Below, piece after piece: positions 9,055-18,553 of a stretch of 64,000 nucleotides of DNA. This DNA comes from Micavibrio sp964400125 (GTDB lineage Bacteria > Pseudomonadota > Alphaproteobacteria > Micavibrionales > Micavibrionaceae): positions 124,001 through 188,000 of the forward strand of contig CAYNSR010000004.1 in the NCBI GenBank assembly GCA_964400125.1, read 5' to 3'. The notes beneath the pieces were generated by a model. That model was not told the DNA's origin. It was given only the letters and a program-made list of their open reading frames with translations, and did no database searches. Both the position numbers and the translations under genes were made by a program. Numbering within the stretch: the first letter of the stretch is position 1; the number at the start of each line of letters is the position of its first letter.

Positions 9055-9852
9055 ATGCGTGAAAGACCGCATCGGGCCTCTTGCCCGGTGAAGAAAGATG
9101 ATAAAGCGATGTCTCTATATCGGCGGACAAACGAGCGCGGCAGCGCACTGGTCTATATCCTGATTGCCATTGCCTTGCTGGCGGCGTTGACGGTGAGTTT
9201 TATGGAGCCGGCCAGTCAGCAGACGCAGAGCCAGAACAGTTTCAAGATGGTCTCGGAATTCGAAGCCCAGATCGACTTTATCCGCACGGCCGTTCAGGAA
9301 TGCGTGATCCTGTACCAGATGGGGGATAACGGCATTGACAGCACCGCTGGTGGTGCTGTGACCCTGACCGAGGGTGCGAACAAGAAATTTCCGATTGATC
9401 CACGCTCCAGCTACCTGACCAATCCCTCGGCCAGTGCGGACCCGCTGGTGCGCGAGTTGCGTTGTCCGGGCAACCCCGGCGACAACGCCGACCACCAGCC
9501 GGTTTTTTCAGGCAGTTCGGGGAAATTTCTGGGCCCGCCCCCTGCGATGTTCGAGGAATGGCGCTGGTATAACGGTCTCGATGGCATTTTCTTCTGGACG
9601 TATACGCTCAATACCGATGCGTTCATCCAGACATCCATGGACAAGCTGAATGAGAGTTTTGGCCTGTGCGAGGCCGATGTTGTCCGCGCGGGGGCTATCA
9701 GTATGGATATGGACAATGCTGGGGATGTGGTTTGCCCGGCGAATGCGACGTGTTTCCGTTTGTGGATGTCGGTAGATAATGAAACCGTCGCCGATCTGGA
9801 GGAATCACTCTACCCCGACCCCAGTCCCGCCGAGGCGGGGAATTGCCCGTGA
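9055..9852 (+). CDS. Type IV pilin-like protein, second of two
   Basis: Same head as its neighbour: a basic leader ending TNERG, then SALVYILIAIALLAALTVSF, again without Glu at position 5. The mature domain has several Cys (including LRCPGNPG, CEADVV, VCPANATC), unlike a minimal major pilin. ATG at 9055 follows a GCGGAGG site; an ATG at 9111 would give a shorter, more typical leader. It ends the pilus operon and meets the hybrid kinase gene end to end with 10 bp between. Major versus minor pilin cannot be decided here. Confidence 0.62.
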   Translation: MRERPHRASCPVKKDDKAMSLYRRTNERGSALVYILIAIALLAALTVSFMEPASQQTQSQNSFKMVSEFEAQIDFIRTAVQECVILYQMGDNGIDSTAGGAVTLTEGANKKFPIDPRSSYLTNPSASADPLVRELRCPGNPGDNADHQPVFSGSSGKFLGPPPAMFEEWRWYNGLDGIFFWTYTLNTDAFIQTSMDKLNESFGLCEADVVRAGAISMDMDNAGDVVCPANATCFRLWMSVDNETVADLEESLYPDPSPAEAGNCP

Positions 9853-9862
9853 AGATGTCTCT

Positions 9863-12151
9863 TTAGATTTTCTGGATTGCTGTGCGCAATGCGGAAAAGG
9901 CATCGCCAATCCGGGCGACCAGCGTGTCCGATAGATTGCCCTGTTCGCTTTCGTCCTGAAGCCGGGCGGCCAGATCGCCCAAGGGAGTACAGCACGCCGA
10001 GCGGGCACCGCCTTTCAGGCTGTGGGCGCTTTCCCGCAGGCGGGGAATATCCTTTTCGGCATGGGCCAGTTCAATCTCCGCGATCAGCGGGGCGCTCATC
10101 TCGACGAATATTTTCACCATCTCAATCGCTTCCGTGCGATCTGCGCCCATCTGCTCCATAAGTGCGTCAATGTCATATGGCGCGGCGTCATCATCCGTAC
10201 CGTTTGTCGGGGCCGGGGATGGAATAACATCGGTGCTGTCTCTCAGCAACCCCCAGCGGATGAGCAGGCGCCGCAATTGTCCGAGCGACACCGGTTTTAA
10301 CAGGCATTCATCAAACCCTTGTGCCAGATAAACCTGACGCTGCACCATCTGAACGTCAGCGGTCAGGACAACCACGGGCAGGTGATGTGTGTCGTCGCCC
10401 TTGTTTTTTTCCTGTGTCCGCAAGGCGTCAACCAGATCATAACCGTCCATTTCCGGCATATGCAGATCGGTAAACAAAATGCCGTAAATGCCGCGTTCCA
10501 GCGCCCGCAAGGCCTCTTTGCCGTTGGCAACGAAATCAGCTTCGACCCCGAGGCGCCCGAGCTGTCTGCGGATGACTTCCTGAACGGTTTCATTATCCTC
10601 CGCGATCAGCAGCCGCGTGGGGCCTTGTGAATCAATGGCAATCTGCCTGCGTGTTGCTTCCTTGACGACAGTGCCAAGGCCGAGACGGCTTGCCGGTTTT
10701 GACAGATAGGTCACCCCCAGAGCCTGCAGGCTGTGTTGCAGGCCGATATCGTCGCGCACTGTATACATGATAAGACCCATGAAAGGCCGTATGGCCATGA
10801 TTTCACGGATCAGCTCCAGACCCAGACCATCGGGGAGTCCCTGATCGATCACGCCAACATCGAAGGGGCGGCGCCTGACAAGCTCCAGCGCTTCGCGATA
10901 CGTCGGGCAGCTTTCGACCTGCGCCCCCATGGATTGCAGTGATTTGACGATCTCCCGCGCCCCTTGCGGATGATCTTCGACGGAGAGAACTGAAATTCCG
11001 TCCAGAGAAGGTAGTCCTGTATTTTGTGAATCGGTGCCGACTTCCTCCGTCGGGATTTCAAACCAGAAGACGGACCCTTCCCCCGGGGCGCTTTCAACGC
11101 CGATCTGGCCGCCCATCATTTCCACAAGACGTTTGCAGATGGACAGTCCCAGACCCGTGCCGCCATATTTGCGGGATGTCGAGTTGTCTGCCTGCGAAAA
11201 GGGTTTGAAAAGGCGGGCGCAGGTTTCTTCATTCATGCCGATTCCCGTGTCCCTGATTTCAAAACGCAGGATCAGCCCGTGTTCGGGCGGGGACATGACC
11301 TTCGGCGTACGCGAAACGTGAATCGTCACGGAGCCTTTTTCCGTGAACTTGAGGGCGTTTCCGGCCAGATTCAGGATAATCTGGCGCAGGCGTTTGGGGT
11401 CCCCGGTCACAACAAAGGGAACATCCGCAGGAATATCGTCGAGCAAGGTCACATGCTTTCCCTGCACCTTGACGGACAGTGCCTCGAGGGTCCCGCGGAC
11501 CAGTGTGCGTACAGGAACCTCGAAACGGTCGAGCTCCATTTGCTGCGCATCCATTTTTGCAAAATCAAGAATATCGTCGAGGATTTCAAGCAGACCGCTG
11601 GCAGAATGTCTGGCTGTGTCAACCATGGTCTGGATGGCCTGTGGCGGGCACTCTTCGGCGATGAGCTCAAGGAAACCGTAGACGGCTTGCATGGGGGTAC
11701 GAATTTCATGGCTCATCGTTGCCAGAAAATTGGCTTTGGTTTCTGCGATGGCGTCGGCTTGCGCCACTTCGCGCCTGAGTTTCTCCTCAGTTTCCATGCT
11801 GGCGGAAATATCGGTAACCCACAGGACGAGGACGTCTTCCGTCTGGATACGGTCTTCGCTGACGGTGATTTTTGTCCAGCGTTTTTTTTCCGGTTTTTCT
11901 GCATGGTAGACAGGCAGGATAAAATTATGCGGCGGGACGGTGTTTTTTAACTTTGCAACCAGATTTTCTATTTCCGGGTTTGGCCATAGACAGGACAGGG
12001 GGATTCCTTCCGTCTCGAAAGAGGACGCATATCCCGATTTCAGCATATAAAGCAGGGCGTGGTTGGCATACAGAATCGGAAAATCGTGCCCGTCGCGGCG
12101 AACCACGCACACACCCAGCGGGACAGATTCGTAAAATTCCTTGGACTGCAT
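9863..12151 (-). CDS. Soluble hybrid histidine kinase: PAS - HisKA - HATPase - REC - REC - Hpt
   Basis: Multistep phosphorelay sensor with no transmembrane segment. A PAS-like sensor covers residues 5-115. The phosphoacceptor His148 lies in TMSHEIRTP. The ATPase has the N-box near 261-265, G1 DTGIGM at 301 and G2 GGTGLG at 330. Receiver 1 (about 385-500) has Asp436 in VIDQGLP; receiver 2 (about 512-632) has Asp562 in FTDLHMPEMDG. The C-terminal Hpt carries His710 in AHSLKGG. It is convergent with the pilus operon and divergent from asd. Having both receivers and Hpt in one chain suggests a BarA/ArcB-like relay to an unseen regulator (inference). Confidence 0.9.
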   Translation of the reverse strand: MQSKEFYESVPLGVCVVRRDGHDFPILYANHALLYMLKSGYASSFETEGIPLSCLWPNPEIENLVAKLKNTVPPHNFILPVYHAEKPEKKRWTKITVSEDRIQTEDVLVLWVTDISASMETEEKLRREVAQADAIAETKANFLATMSHEIRTPMQAVYGFLELIAEECPPQAIQTMVDTARHSASGLLEILDDILDFAKMDAQQMELDRFEVPVRTLVRGTLEALSVKVQGKHVTLLDDIPADVPFVVTGDPKRLRQIILNLAGNALKFTEKGSVTIHVSRTPKVMSPPEHGLILRFEIRDTGIGMNEETCARLFKPFSQADNSTSRKYGGTGLGLSICKRLVEMMGGQIGVESAPGEGSVFWFEIPTEEVGTDSQNTGLPSLDGISVLSVEDHPQGAREIVKSLQSMGAQVESCPTYREALELVRRRPFDVGVIDQGLPDGLGLELIREIMAIRPFMGLIMYTVRDDIGLQHSLQALGVTYLSKPASRLGLGTVVKEATRRQIAIDSQGPTRLLIAEDNETVQEVIRRQLGRLGVEADFVANGKEALRALERGIYGILFTDLHMPEMDGYDLVDALRTQEKNKGDDTHHLPVVVLTADVQMVQRQVYLAQGFDECLLKPVSLGQLRRLLIRWGLLRDSTDVIPSPAPTNGTDDDAAPYDIDALMEQMGADRTEAIEMVKIFVEMSAPLIAEIELAHAEKDIPRLRESAHSLKGGARSACCTPLGDLAARLQDESEQGNLSDTLVARIGDAFSALRTAIQKI

Positions 12152-12288
12152 GGGTTATACTTGACTCCGACCTTATCATGGCACACATAGGATGGGATTG
12201 ACGCAAGCGGAATCCGGTTTGCAAGTGGCTCTTTCCTTGCAATACGGTCCAGTTTACGAGCTTGATCCAAAATAGTTAAGGATAGATT

Positions 12289-13299
12289 ATGGGCTACAAA
12301 GTTGCGATTGTCGGGGCCTCGGGGAATGTTGGCCGGGAATTTTTGACGATTTTGCATGAGCGGAATTTTCCGGTCGATTCTATTGCGGCACTGGCTTCCG
12401 CGAATTCCGCCGGACGGGAGGTTTCTTTCGGGGATAATGACCTGAAAATCGAAAATCTTGCGGATTATGATTTCAAGGGGACGGACTTGGTCCTGTCGTC
12501 GGCGGGGGCGAAGGTGTCGGCTGAATTCGCGCCCCGTGCCGCCGCCGCCGGGGCGATTATTATAGACAACACCAGCCATTTTCGCATGGACCCCGATGTG
12601 CCGCTGGTGGTGCCGGAGGTGAATCCGCAGGCAATAGCCGGATACAGGAAAAAGAACATCATCGCGAACCCCAATTGTTCGACCATCCAGATGGTCGTGG
12701 CGCTCAAGCCGCTTCACGATGTGGCCAAAATCAGGCGTGTTGTCGTTTCGACCTATCAATCCGTGTCCGGTGCGGGCAAGGAAGCGATGGATGAATTGTT
12801 CAGCCAGACGCGCGGCGTCTATATGAACAATACCCCGAACCCTTCCGTCTTTTCCAAGCAGATTGCTTTCAACGTCATCCCGCAGATTGATGTATTCATG
12901 GAAGATGGCATGACGAAGGAGGAATGGAAAATCGCGGCGGAGACAAAGAAGATTCTGTCTCCATCCATTCGGGTTTGCGCCAGTTGCGTGCGTGTCCCTG
13001 TTTTCATCGGGCATGCGGAAATGGTCAATGTCGAGTTTGAATCAGAACTCGATGCCGATCAGGCCAAGAAATTGCTGGCGAAAGCGCCGGGCGTGACGCT
13101 GATCGATCTGGAAAGCGATATGGGTTACGTCACCCCGGCGGAGATCGCCGGGGAAGACGCCGTTTTCGTCAGCCGTGTGCGCGACGACCCGAGTGTTGAT
13201 TATGGAATTAATTTCTGGTGCGTCAGCGATAATTTGCGTAAAGGCGCGGCCCTGAACGCGGTCCAGATTGCAGAAATTCTGGTGCGGGAGTATCTTTAG
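12289..13299 (+). CDS. asd: Aspartate-semialdehyde dehydrogenase
   Basis: Reduces aspartyl phosphate to aspartate semialdehyde with NADPH, the branch point to lysine/diaminopimelate, threonine and methionine. The N-terminal Rossmann motif is VAIVGASGNVGRE, and the active-site Cys lies in NPNCSTIQM near residue 130. Length 336 is normal. The ATG follows TAAGGATA. It supplies diaminopimelate for the mDAP-type wall implied by murE in this window. It stands alone, divergent from the hybrid kinase. Confidence 0.95.
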   Translation: MGYKVAIVGASGNVGREFLTILHERNFPVDSIAALASANSAGREVSFGDNDLKIENLADYDFKGTDLVLSSAGAKVSAEFAPRAAAAGAIIIDNTSHFRMDPDVPLVVPEVNPQAIAGYRKKNIIANPNCSTIQMVVALKPLHDVAKIRRVVVSTYQSVSGAGKEAMDELFSQTRGVYMNNTPNPSVFSKQIAFNVIPQIDVFMEDGMTKEEWKIAAETKKILSPSIRVCASCVRVPVFIGHAEMVNVEFESELDADQAKKLLAKAPGVTLIDLESDMGYVTPAEIAGEDAVFVSRVRDDPSVDYGINFWCVSDNLRKGAALNAVQIAEILVREYL

Positions 13300-13347
13300 C
13301 GCCTTGATCAAGGGGCTAAAGACCCCGTAACAGGAAGGGCATAGGAA

Positions 13348-13938
13348 ATGGCGGAGTCTGATTCGTCTGGGGATCTGCAACTTTACAACAGCGAAAAATG
13401 GCATGACAGCATCCGGATCGGGCGCGTCAAGATGCATGTCGCGATTTTCAAGGCTTATGCGGAATTGCATGATCTGGCCTCTATCATGGCAGCCCGCATG
13501 GACGAGGTTCTTGATAATGATGAACACCAGATGATCATGCGCGAAGCCGCAGAGCGCGGTTATGTCATGCCGGATGTCGAGGCGGTTCGCGCCCGGAACA
13601 ACCTGCTCAAGCAGTTTCTGGCCGCCTCGGACCCGTGGGGCGAAGCCGAGATCCGGAACAGGATTATCCGTATCCCGGCAAAAACGGCCCGGGATATGCA
13701 TATGGTGGCGCATCAATCCGCGCTCATGGTTGATGAGGTGTGCCGGAATATTCGTGAATCAGATTACATGTTGTTGTTCCGTAACCTCAAGCGGTTGGAC
13801 GTACCCTATACGGGACCGACCAGTTTGCAGGAAATGTATAATGTCTGGGGTATGCTGGTGACCAGTACCGTGCGGCAGGCGCAGTTGGGGCCGGAGCGCA
13901 GCCACAGATTGCCCGTAAACTGGCTGAAACTGGTATAG
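13348..13938 (+). CDS. Hypothetical helical protein
   Basis: Not recognised. The 196 residues are mostly charged helices with no signal peptide or membrane segment and no Cys cluster or nucleotide motif. A conserved-looking tract is around IRIPAKTARDMHMVAHQ. The ATG has an AGGAAGGG site about 10 bp upstream. It starts 48 bp after asd and ends 79 bp before the diguanylate cyclase gene, so co-transcription with asd is possible. Good codon use and a clean start argue it is real. Confidence 0.6.
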   Translation: MAESDSSGDLQLYNSEKWHDSIRIGRVKMHVAIFKAYAELHDLASIMAARMDEVLDNDEHQMIMREAAERGYVMPDVEAVRARNNLLKQFLAASDPWGEAEIRNRIIRIPAKTARDMHMVAHQSALMVDEVCRNIRESDYMLLFRNLKRLDVPYTGPTSLQEMYNVWGMLVTSTVRQAQLGPERSHRLPVNWLKLV

Positions 13939-14017
13939 TTATCTTTTTTTAAAGATCGACTTGCTATACTTTTAGCTTGAAAAGACAATCCCCTGACAGG
14001 GGCTGCGGGCTTGTATT

Positions 14018-15292
14018 ATGGATTCGTTAAGGAATTTTCTGAAACTGCCTTCCTGGCTCGGGAATCTGCGCAAGGGAAACCCCGCGCTGTCCTTGACGGG
14101 GGCCTATATCGTCGCGCTTGTGATTATTGCGACCCTGACGATTTCGAGCCACTTCATTGTCTCCAACATTACGAAGAAGCAGATTGAAAGCGCCGAATTG
14201 TCTTTTTATATCGCCCGGCAGCGTACATTGTTGCAACAGACGATCATATACGCCAACAACTACTATAATTCAGATGCACAACTTGAAAGAGGATTCCTGA
14301 AGCAGGCTCTGGGCGCATTGTCCGGTGGCCATGCGCAGATGATGGACAGGGCGGGGAAGAAAAATTTCCTCGGTGCACCCGATAGTGAGGCTCTCTATAA
14401 CGCCTATCACGGTGGACGCGCGTATGGCATGAACGATATTGAGAAGTTCGTATCCGCGATGCATAAATTTGAAATGACTGCGGTCGGGGAAGGCAAGGAA
14501 ATCAGGAAGCGGGCGCTTGACGAAGCTTCAGGAATATCCCATTCCCTTATCAGGACATTCGATATCCTGCTGGAGGATTATCAGACCGAGACGATTTTGA
14601 AGGTCAAAAAATCCTATGATCATCAGTTATGGACTGTTTTCGTTATCCTTCTGGTACTGCTGATCGAGGCAGTTTATATTTTCAATCCGCTGGTGAAGCG
14701 CATTCAGGAATACCACCAGATCCTGCTGCGCGAGGCGCTGGAAGATCACCTGACCGGGCTTTATAACCGTCGGGCGTTTCTGAAGCGTGCAGGTAGCGAG
14801 TTGAACAAGGCACGGCGCGATCAGACATCAGTGGCCGTCGTTTTAACGGATCTTGATCGTTTCAAGAGCGTGAACGACACCTATGGGCATAATGTCGGCG
14901 ATCTGGTGCTGAAGCGCTTTTCTGCGCTGGCGCAGAAATCTTTTCGCTCCGGCGATATCGTCGGCCGCATCGGTGGAGAGGAATTTGCCATCCTGTTGCC
15001 GAATATGAAGCTGGAACAGGCGCAGCAGATTATCGAGCGCTTCCGGTTGCTGGTCAGTGAGAGCCCCTGTTCCTACAATGATGCAAGCGGAGAGACCAAA
15101 TCTCTCAGTTTCTCGGCCAGTTTCGGCATGGTTGTGGTCACGGGAGGGGCGTGGACGATCGACAAGCTTCTGGCCGAGGCAGATGAGCGTTTATACGCGG
15201 CCAAACATGCCGGGCGAAATTGTCTGGTGGCGGACGTTCTTGCCTCACCGCCCGTGGCTGTGGAACAGGAACAGTCCGCAGCTTCCGCGTAA
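14018..15292 (+). CDS. Membrane-anchored diguanylate cyclase (GGDEF)
   Basis: Makes cyclic di-GMP from two GTP. Two transmembrane segments (about residues 25-50 and 205-230) flank a helical periplasmic domain of about 150 residues, like that of type IV pili or chemotaxis sensors. The C-terminal GGDEF domain has the intact active-site GGEEF at 319-323. An inhibitory site RxxD (R310-S-G-D313) lies five residues before it, so product inhibition is expected. No EAL domain. Cyclic di-GMP commonly controls pili and motility, which fits the nearby pilus operon, but a link is inference. Confidence 0.92.
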   Translation: MDSLRNFLKLPSWLGNLRKGNPALSLTGAYIVALVIIATLTISSHFIVSNITKKQIESAELSFYIARQRTLLQQTIIYANNYYNSDAQLERGFLKQALGALSGGHAQMMDRAGKKNFLGAPDSEALYNAYHGGRAYGMNDIEKFVSAMHKFEMTAVGEGKEIRKRALDEASGISHSLIRTFDILLEDYQTETILKVKKSYDHQLWTVFVILLVLLIEAVYIFNPLVKRIQEYHQILLREALEDHLTGLYNRRAFLKRAGSELNKARRDQTSVAVVLTDLDRFKSVNDTYGHNVGDLVLKRFSALAQKSFRSGDIVGRIGGEEFAILLPNMKLEQAQQIIERFRLLVSESPCSYNDASGETKSLSFSASFGMVVVTGGAWTIDKLLAEADERLYAAKHAGRNCLVADVLASPPVAVEQEQSAASA

Positions 15293-15437
15293 AACCGGAG
15301 CTGGCTTTTCCGCCGGGGATGGCAAACTCTGTGCTTGCTCGCAGCCTGGAAGAATATGTCAAAATATTTCGGCTTTGAATTTCTCTTTTCCCTCCATAAG
15401 ATAGGGCGATTTCAAACGCAGCCCGGTGACAATTCTT

Positions 15438-15839
15438 ATGACAACCGTTTCTCGAAAACCAGAACGTCCCCTTTCTCCGCATCTGCAGGTCTGGCGCTGG
15501 AGCCTGACCATGGCGCTGTCGATTTTGCACCGCGTGACCGGGGTTGCCTTGGTCGTGGGAACATTTGCCGTGATCTGGTTACTGCTGGCGGCGGCCACGG
15601 GAGAGGCAGCCTATGACCGCTTTGCCGGGATTGCGGCAAGCATGCCGGGACAGATTCTTCTCTTCGGGTGGACGGTGGCGTTGTTTTATCATAGCTGCAA
15701 CGGGGTCCGGCATCTGTTCTGGGATGTCGGTTGCGGTTATGAACTGAAAACCGCTTATAGAAGTGCCTATCTTGTTCTTGCGGTGACGGCGCTGCTGAGC
15801 GCAATTGTCTGGGTTCCTGTTCTTCTGGGGCGGGGGTAG
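15438..15839 (+). CDS. sdhC: Succinate dehydrogenase cytochrome b556 subunit
   Basis: Membrane anchor of complex II, binding heme b and quinone. Three hydrophobic helices are present. The SILHRVTGVAL motif holds a family-conserved Ser/His/Arg, and HSCNGVRHLFWD near residue 95 carries the probable heme-ligand His. I chose ATG at 15438; an upstream in-frame GTG at 15426 adds four residues. First gene of sdhCDA, with 145 bp upstream that probably hold the promoter. Confidence 0.93.
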   Translation: MTTVSRKPERPLSPHLQVWRWSLTMALSILHRVTGVALVVGTFAVIWLLLAAATGEAAYDRFAGIAASMPGQILLFGWTVALFYHSCNGVRHLFWDVGCGYELKTAYRSAYLVLAVTALLSAIVWVPVLLGRG

Positions 15840-15844
15840 ATGTT

Positions 15845-16240
15845 ATGAATGATCGCGAGCGCCATATTCTTCACCCCTTGCTCAAGGCCCGCGGCCTTGG
15901 CTCCGCCCGTGACGGGACGCATCAATGGATGCAGGAGCGCCTTTCCGGGCTGGTCAGTCTGCCGTTGATGCTGTGGCTGGTGTGGTCAGTCACGCATATG
16001 ACGGATTGGGATTACCGGAGTTTTACTGAATGGCTGGGCCAGCCGGTCAATGCGGTATTGATGATATTGTCCGTCCTGAGCGTCTTTTATCATGCGGCGC
16101 TTGGGATGCAGGTGGTTTATGACGATTATATACACCATCACGGTTTGCGTATGATGAAGGTTGTCGGCATGAAGCTGTTCTTTGCGGCTGCTGCCGTTGC
16201 ATGCGTGTTTTCTGTTCTTAAAATAGCGTTCTCCGGTTAA
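15845..16240 (+). CDS. sdhD: Succinate dehydrogenase hydrophobic membrane anchor subunit
   Basis: Second membrane anchor of complex II. The 131 residues contain three hydrophobic helices. ALGMQVVYDDYIHHHGLR near residue 85-100 is the typical C-terminal helix region that contributes to heme and quinone sites. It starts 5 bp after sdhC and ends 9 bp before sdhA, so the three genes form one tight operon. Confidence 0.9.
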   Translation: MNDRERHILHPLLKARGLGSARDGTHQWMQERLSGLVSLPLMLWLVWSVTHMTDWDYRSFTEWLGQPVNAVLMILSVLSVFYHAALGMQVVYDDYIHHHGLRMMKVVGMKLFFAAAAVACVFSVLKIAFSG

Positions 16241-16249
16241 GGGGCGATC

Positions 16250-18040
16250 ATGACTAATTCCTATCAGATCATCGACCATGAATATGACGTTATCGTTGTC
16301 GGCGCTGGCGGCGCAGGGCTCCGTGCTACGTTCGGCATGGCGGAGAAAGGGCTGAAGACCGCCTGTATCACGAAAGTGTTTCCGACACGTTCCCACACGG
16401 TCGCGGCGCAGGGCGGGATTTCAGCCGCGCTGGGCAATATGGGTGAGGATGACTGGCGGTTTCATTTTTATGACACGATCAAGGGATCGGACTGGCTCGG
16501 CGATCAGGACGCGATCGAATATATGTGCAAGGAAGCCATTCCGGCGATTATCGAACTGGAACATTACGGCGTCCCGTTCAGTCGCACGCCGGAAGGGAAA
16601 ATTTACCAGCGCGCCTTTGGTGGCATGACCACCCATTACGGCAAGGGCACGGCCCAGCGTACCTGCGCTGCGGCTGATCGCACCGGGCATGCTATTTTGC
16701 ACACGCTGTACCAACAGGCGTTGAAGCACCGGGCGGAATTTTTTATTGAATATATCGCCCTTGATTTGATTATGGGTGATGCAGGTGAATGTCTCGGCGT
16801 CATGGCGTGGAATTTGATGGACGGGACCATCCACCGTTTTCGCGGGCACCAGACAGTGTTGGCCACCGGTGGCTATGGTCGCGCCTATTTCTCTTGCACC
16901 TCCGCCCATACCTGCACTGGCGATGGAAACGCCATGGCGGCGCGCGCCGGGGTGCCATTGCAGGATATGGAATTTGTACAATTCCACCCTACAGGAATCT
17001 ACGGCGCTGGCTGCCTGATTACCGAAGGGGTGCGGGGCGAGGGCGGATATCTGACCAACAGCGAGGGCGAACGGTTTATGGAGCGTTACGCGCCATCGGC
17101 CAAGGATCTCGCCAGCCGGGATGTCGTCTCCCGGTCCATGACAATTGAGATCAGTGAAGGCCGTGGTGTCGGTGAACACAGGGACCATATCCACCTGCAC
17201 CTTGAACATCTCGATCCGGATATCATCCATTCCCGCCTGCCCGGGATTGCAGAATCGGCGCGGGTATTCGCCGGGGTCGATGTAACGCGCGAACCGATTC
17301 CGGTTTTGCCAACCGCGCATTACAACATGGGCGGCGTACCCACAAATTTGCGTACCGAGGTGTTAAACCCCAGTGCCACAGATCCCAATCGTGTCGTCCC
17401 CGGCCTGATGGCCATTGGTGAGGCGGCGTGTGTGTCGGTGCATGGGGCAAATCGGCTCGGCTCCAATTCCCTGCTCGATCTGGTGGTCTTTGGCCGTGCC
17501 GCGGCGATTCGCGCTGCGGAAACGGTGACGCCGGGGGCAAAACATAAACCGCTGGGCGCGGATACGGGCGACAGGGCGCTGGCCCGTTTTGATCGTTACC
17601 GGAACGCCTCCGGCTCGACGCCGACCGCGCATTTGCGTTTGTCCCTGCAACGGTCCATGCAAAACCATGCTGCCGTTTTCCGCACCGGCGAGACGTTGGC
17701 GGCGGGGTGTACTCTGGTACAAAACGCCTTTGCCGGACTCGGTCATGTGGGCATTACCGACAGGTCGATGATTTTCAATACCGATCTTGTGGAGATGCTG
17801 GAACTTGACAACCTGATGTATCAGTCGGTCGCGACCATCGAAAGCGCCCGCAACCGCACGGAAAGCCGCGGCGCGCATGCACGGGAAGATTTCCCTGAAC
17901 GTGATGATGTCAACTGGCTGAAGCATACGGTCGCCTGGGTTGACGACAAGGGCACCGCCACGATCGGCTACCGTCCGGTCATTCTGGATACGTTGACGGA
18001 TGAAGTCGAAGCGGTGCCGCCGAAGGCGCGGGTTTATTGA
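16250..18040 (+). CDS. sdhA: Succinate dehydrogenase flavoprotein subunit
   Basis: Oxidises succinate to fumarate through covalently bound FAD. The dinucleotide fold VIVVGAGGAGLRA is at the N-terminus. The FAD-linking His lies in TRSHTVAAQGG near residue 48. The substrate region HPTGIYGAG and the C-terminal REDFPERDD tract are as in SdhA of complex II. Length 596 is normal. sdhB does not follow; it lies 2 kb downstream after unrelated genes. Confidence 0.97.
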   Translation: MTNSYQIIDHEYDVIVVGAGGAGLRATFGMAEKGLKTACITKVFPTRSHTVAAQGGISAALGNMGEDDWRFHFYDTIKGSDWLGDQDAIEYMCKEAIPAIIELEHYGVPFSRTPEGKIYQRAFGGMTTHYGKGTAQRTCAAADRTGHAILHTLYQQALKHRAEFFIEYIALDLIMGDAGECLGVMAWNLMDGTIHRFRGHQTVLATGGYGRAYFSCTSAHTCTGDGNAMAARAGVPLQDMEFVQFHPTGIYGAGCLITEGVRGEGGYLTNSEGERFMERYAPSAKDLASRDVVSRSMTIEISEGRGVGEHRDHIHLHLEHLDPDIIHSRLPGIAESARVFAGVDVTREPIPVLPTAHYNMGGVPTNLRTEVLNPSATDPNRVVPGLMAIGEAACVSVHGANRLGSNSLLDLVVFGRAAAIRAAETVTPGAKHKPLGADTGDRALARFDRYRNASGSTPTAHLRLSLQRSMQNHAAVFRTGETLAAGCTLVQNAFAGLGHVGITDRSMIFNTDLVEMLELDNLMYQSVATIESARNRTESRGAHAREDFPERDDVNWLKHTVAWVDDKGTATIGYRPVILDTLTDEVEAVPPKARVY

Positions 18041-18046
18041 ATCGTC

Positions 18047-18553
18047 ATGTTCAGGCATATCGTCGAAGGATGGTCGCAGGACAGCTACGAGGACGCGATT
18101 TTTTCTGCCATGCGCAAGGCTTCGGATTTTCTGAGCGGGACGCACGAGGTTCACATCTTCATCAGGGAATTATCCCATAGCGAGGAACGGGGTTACCACG
18201 CGGTTCTTGAACTGAGCAAGGAACCGATGAGTGTGCGTCTTGATCTTGATATGGAAGACGATCCCGCACACCGCAGCCGGGTCGATCTTGATCGTCGCTT
18301 CCGTATCCTGCGGCGGCGGGAACATGACCATATGGATCATGTCGTGGCAGCGCATTTTGCAAAAATCGGAAAACCCGCGCCGCCCTGCCCAGTGCCGGAT
18401 TTTATTCTGGCAGGAATGACAGATGTTTCCGTCGAAAATGATGAGGTTGAGGTGGCGTTCGACCATGCCTGTCATCCACGACCAGATCATACGGAGCCGG
18501 CACCTGTCCGTGCGCAGCATCCGCATCATGACGATGGTCCGGAGCCGGAATAG
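18047..18553 (+). CDS. Hypothetical protein following sdhA
   Basis: Not recognised. Starts 6 bp after sdhA stops, so it is probably co-transcribed. The first 120 residues look like a folded alpha/beta domain (HEVHIFIREL, YHAVLELSKE, MSVRLDLDMED). The last 40 are His/Pro/Asp-rich and low in complexity (HPRPDHTEP, HPHHDDGPEPE). No membrane segment. The final 150 bp overlap, antisense, an ORF belonging to the opposite operon, so the exact 3' limit is less certain than the rest. Confidence 0.55.
   Translation: MFRHIVEGWSQDSYEDAIFSAMRKASDFLSGTHEVHIFIRELSHSEERGYHAVLELSKEPMSVRLDLDMEDDPAHRSRVDLDRRFRILRRREHDHMDHVVAAHFAKIGKPAPPCPVPDFILAGMTDVSVENDEVEVAFDHACHPRPDHTEPAPVRAQHPHHDDGPEPE

Noticed and set aside
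13301..13335. Palindrome and small hairpin after asd as a terminator
   Set aside because: CCTTGATCAAGG and GGGGC/GACCCC lack a following T-run, and the next gene starts 48 bp after asd.
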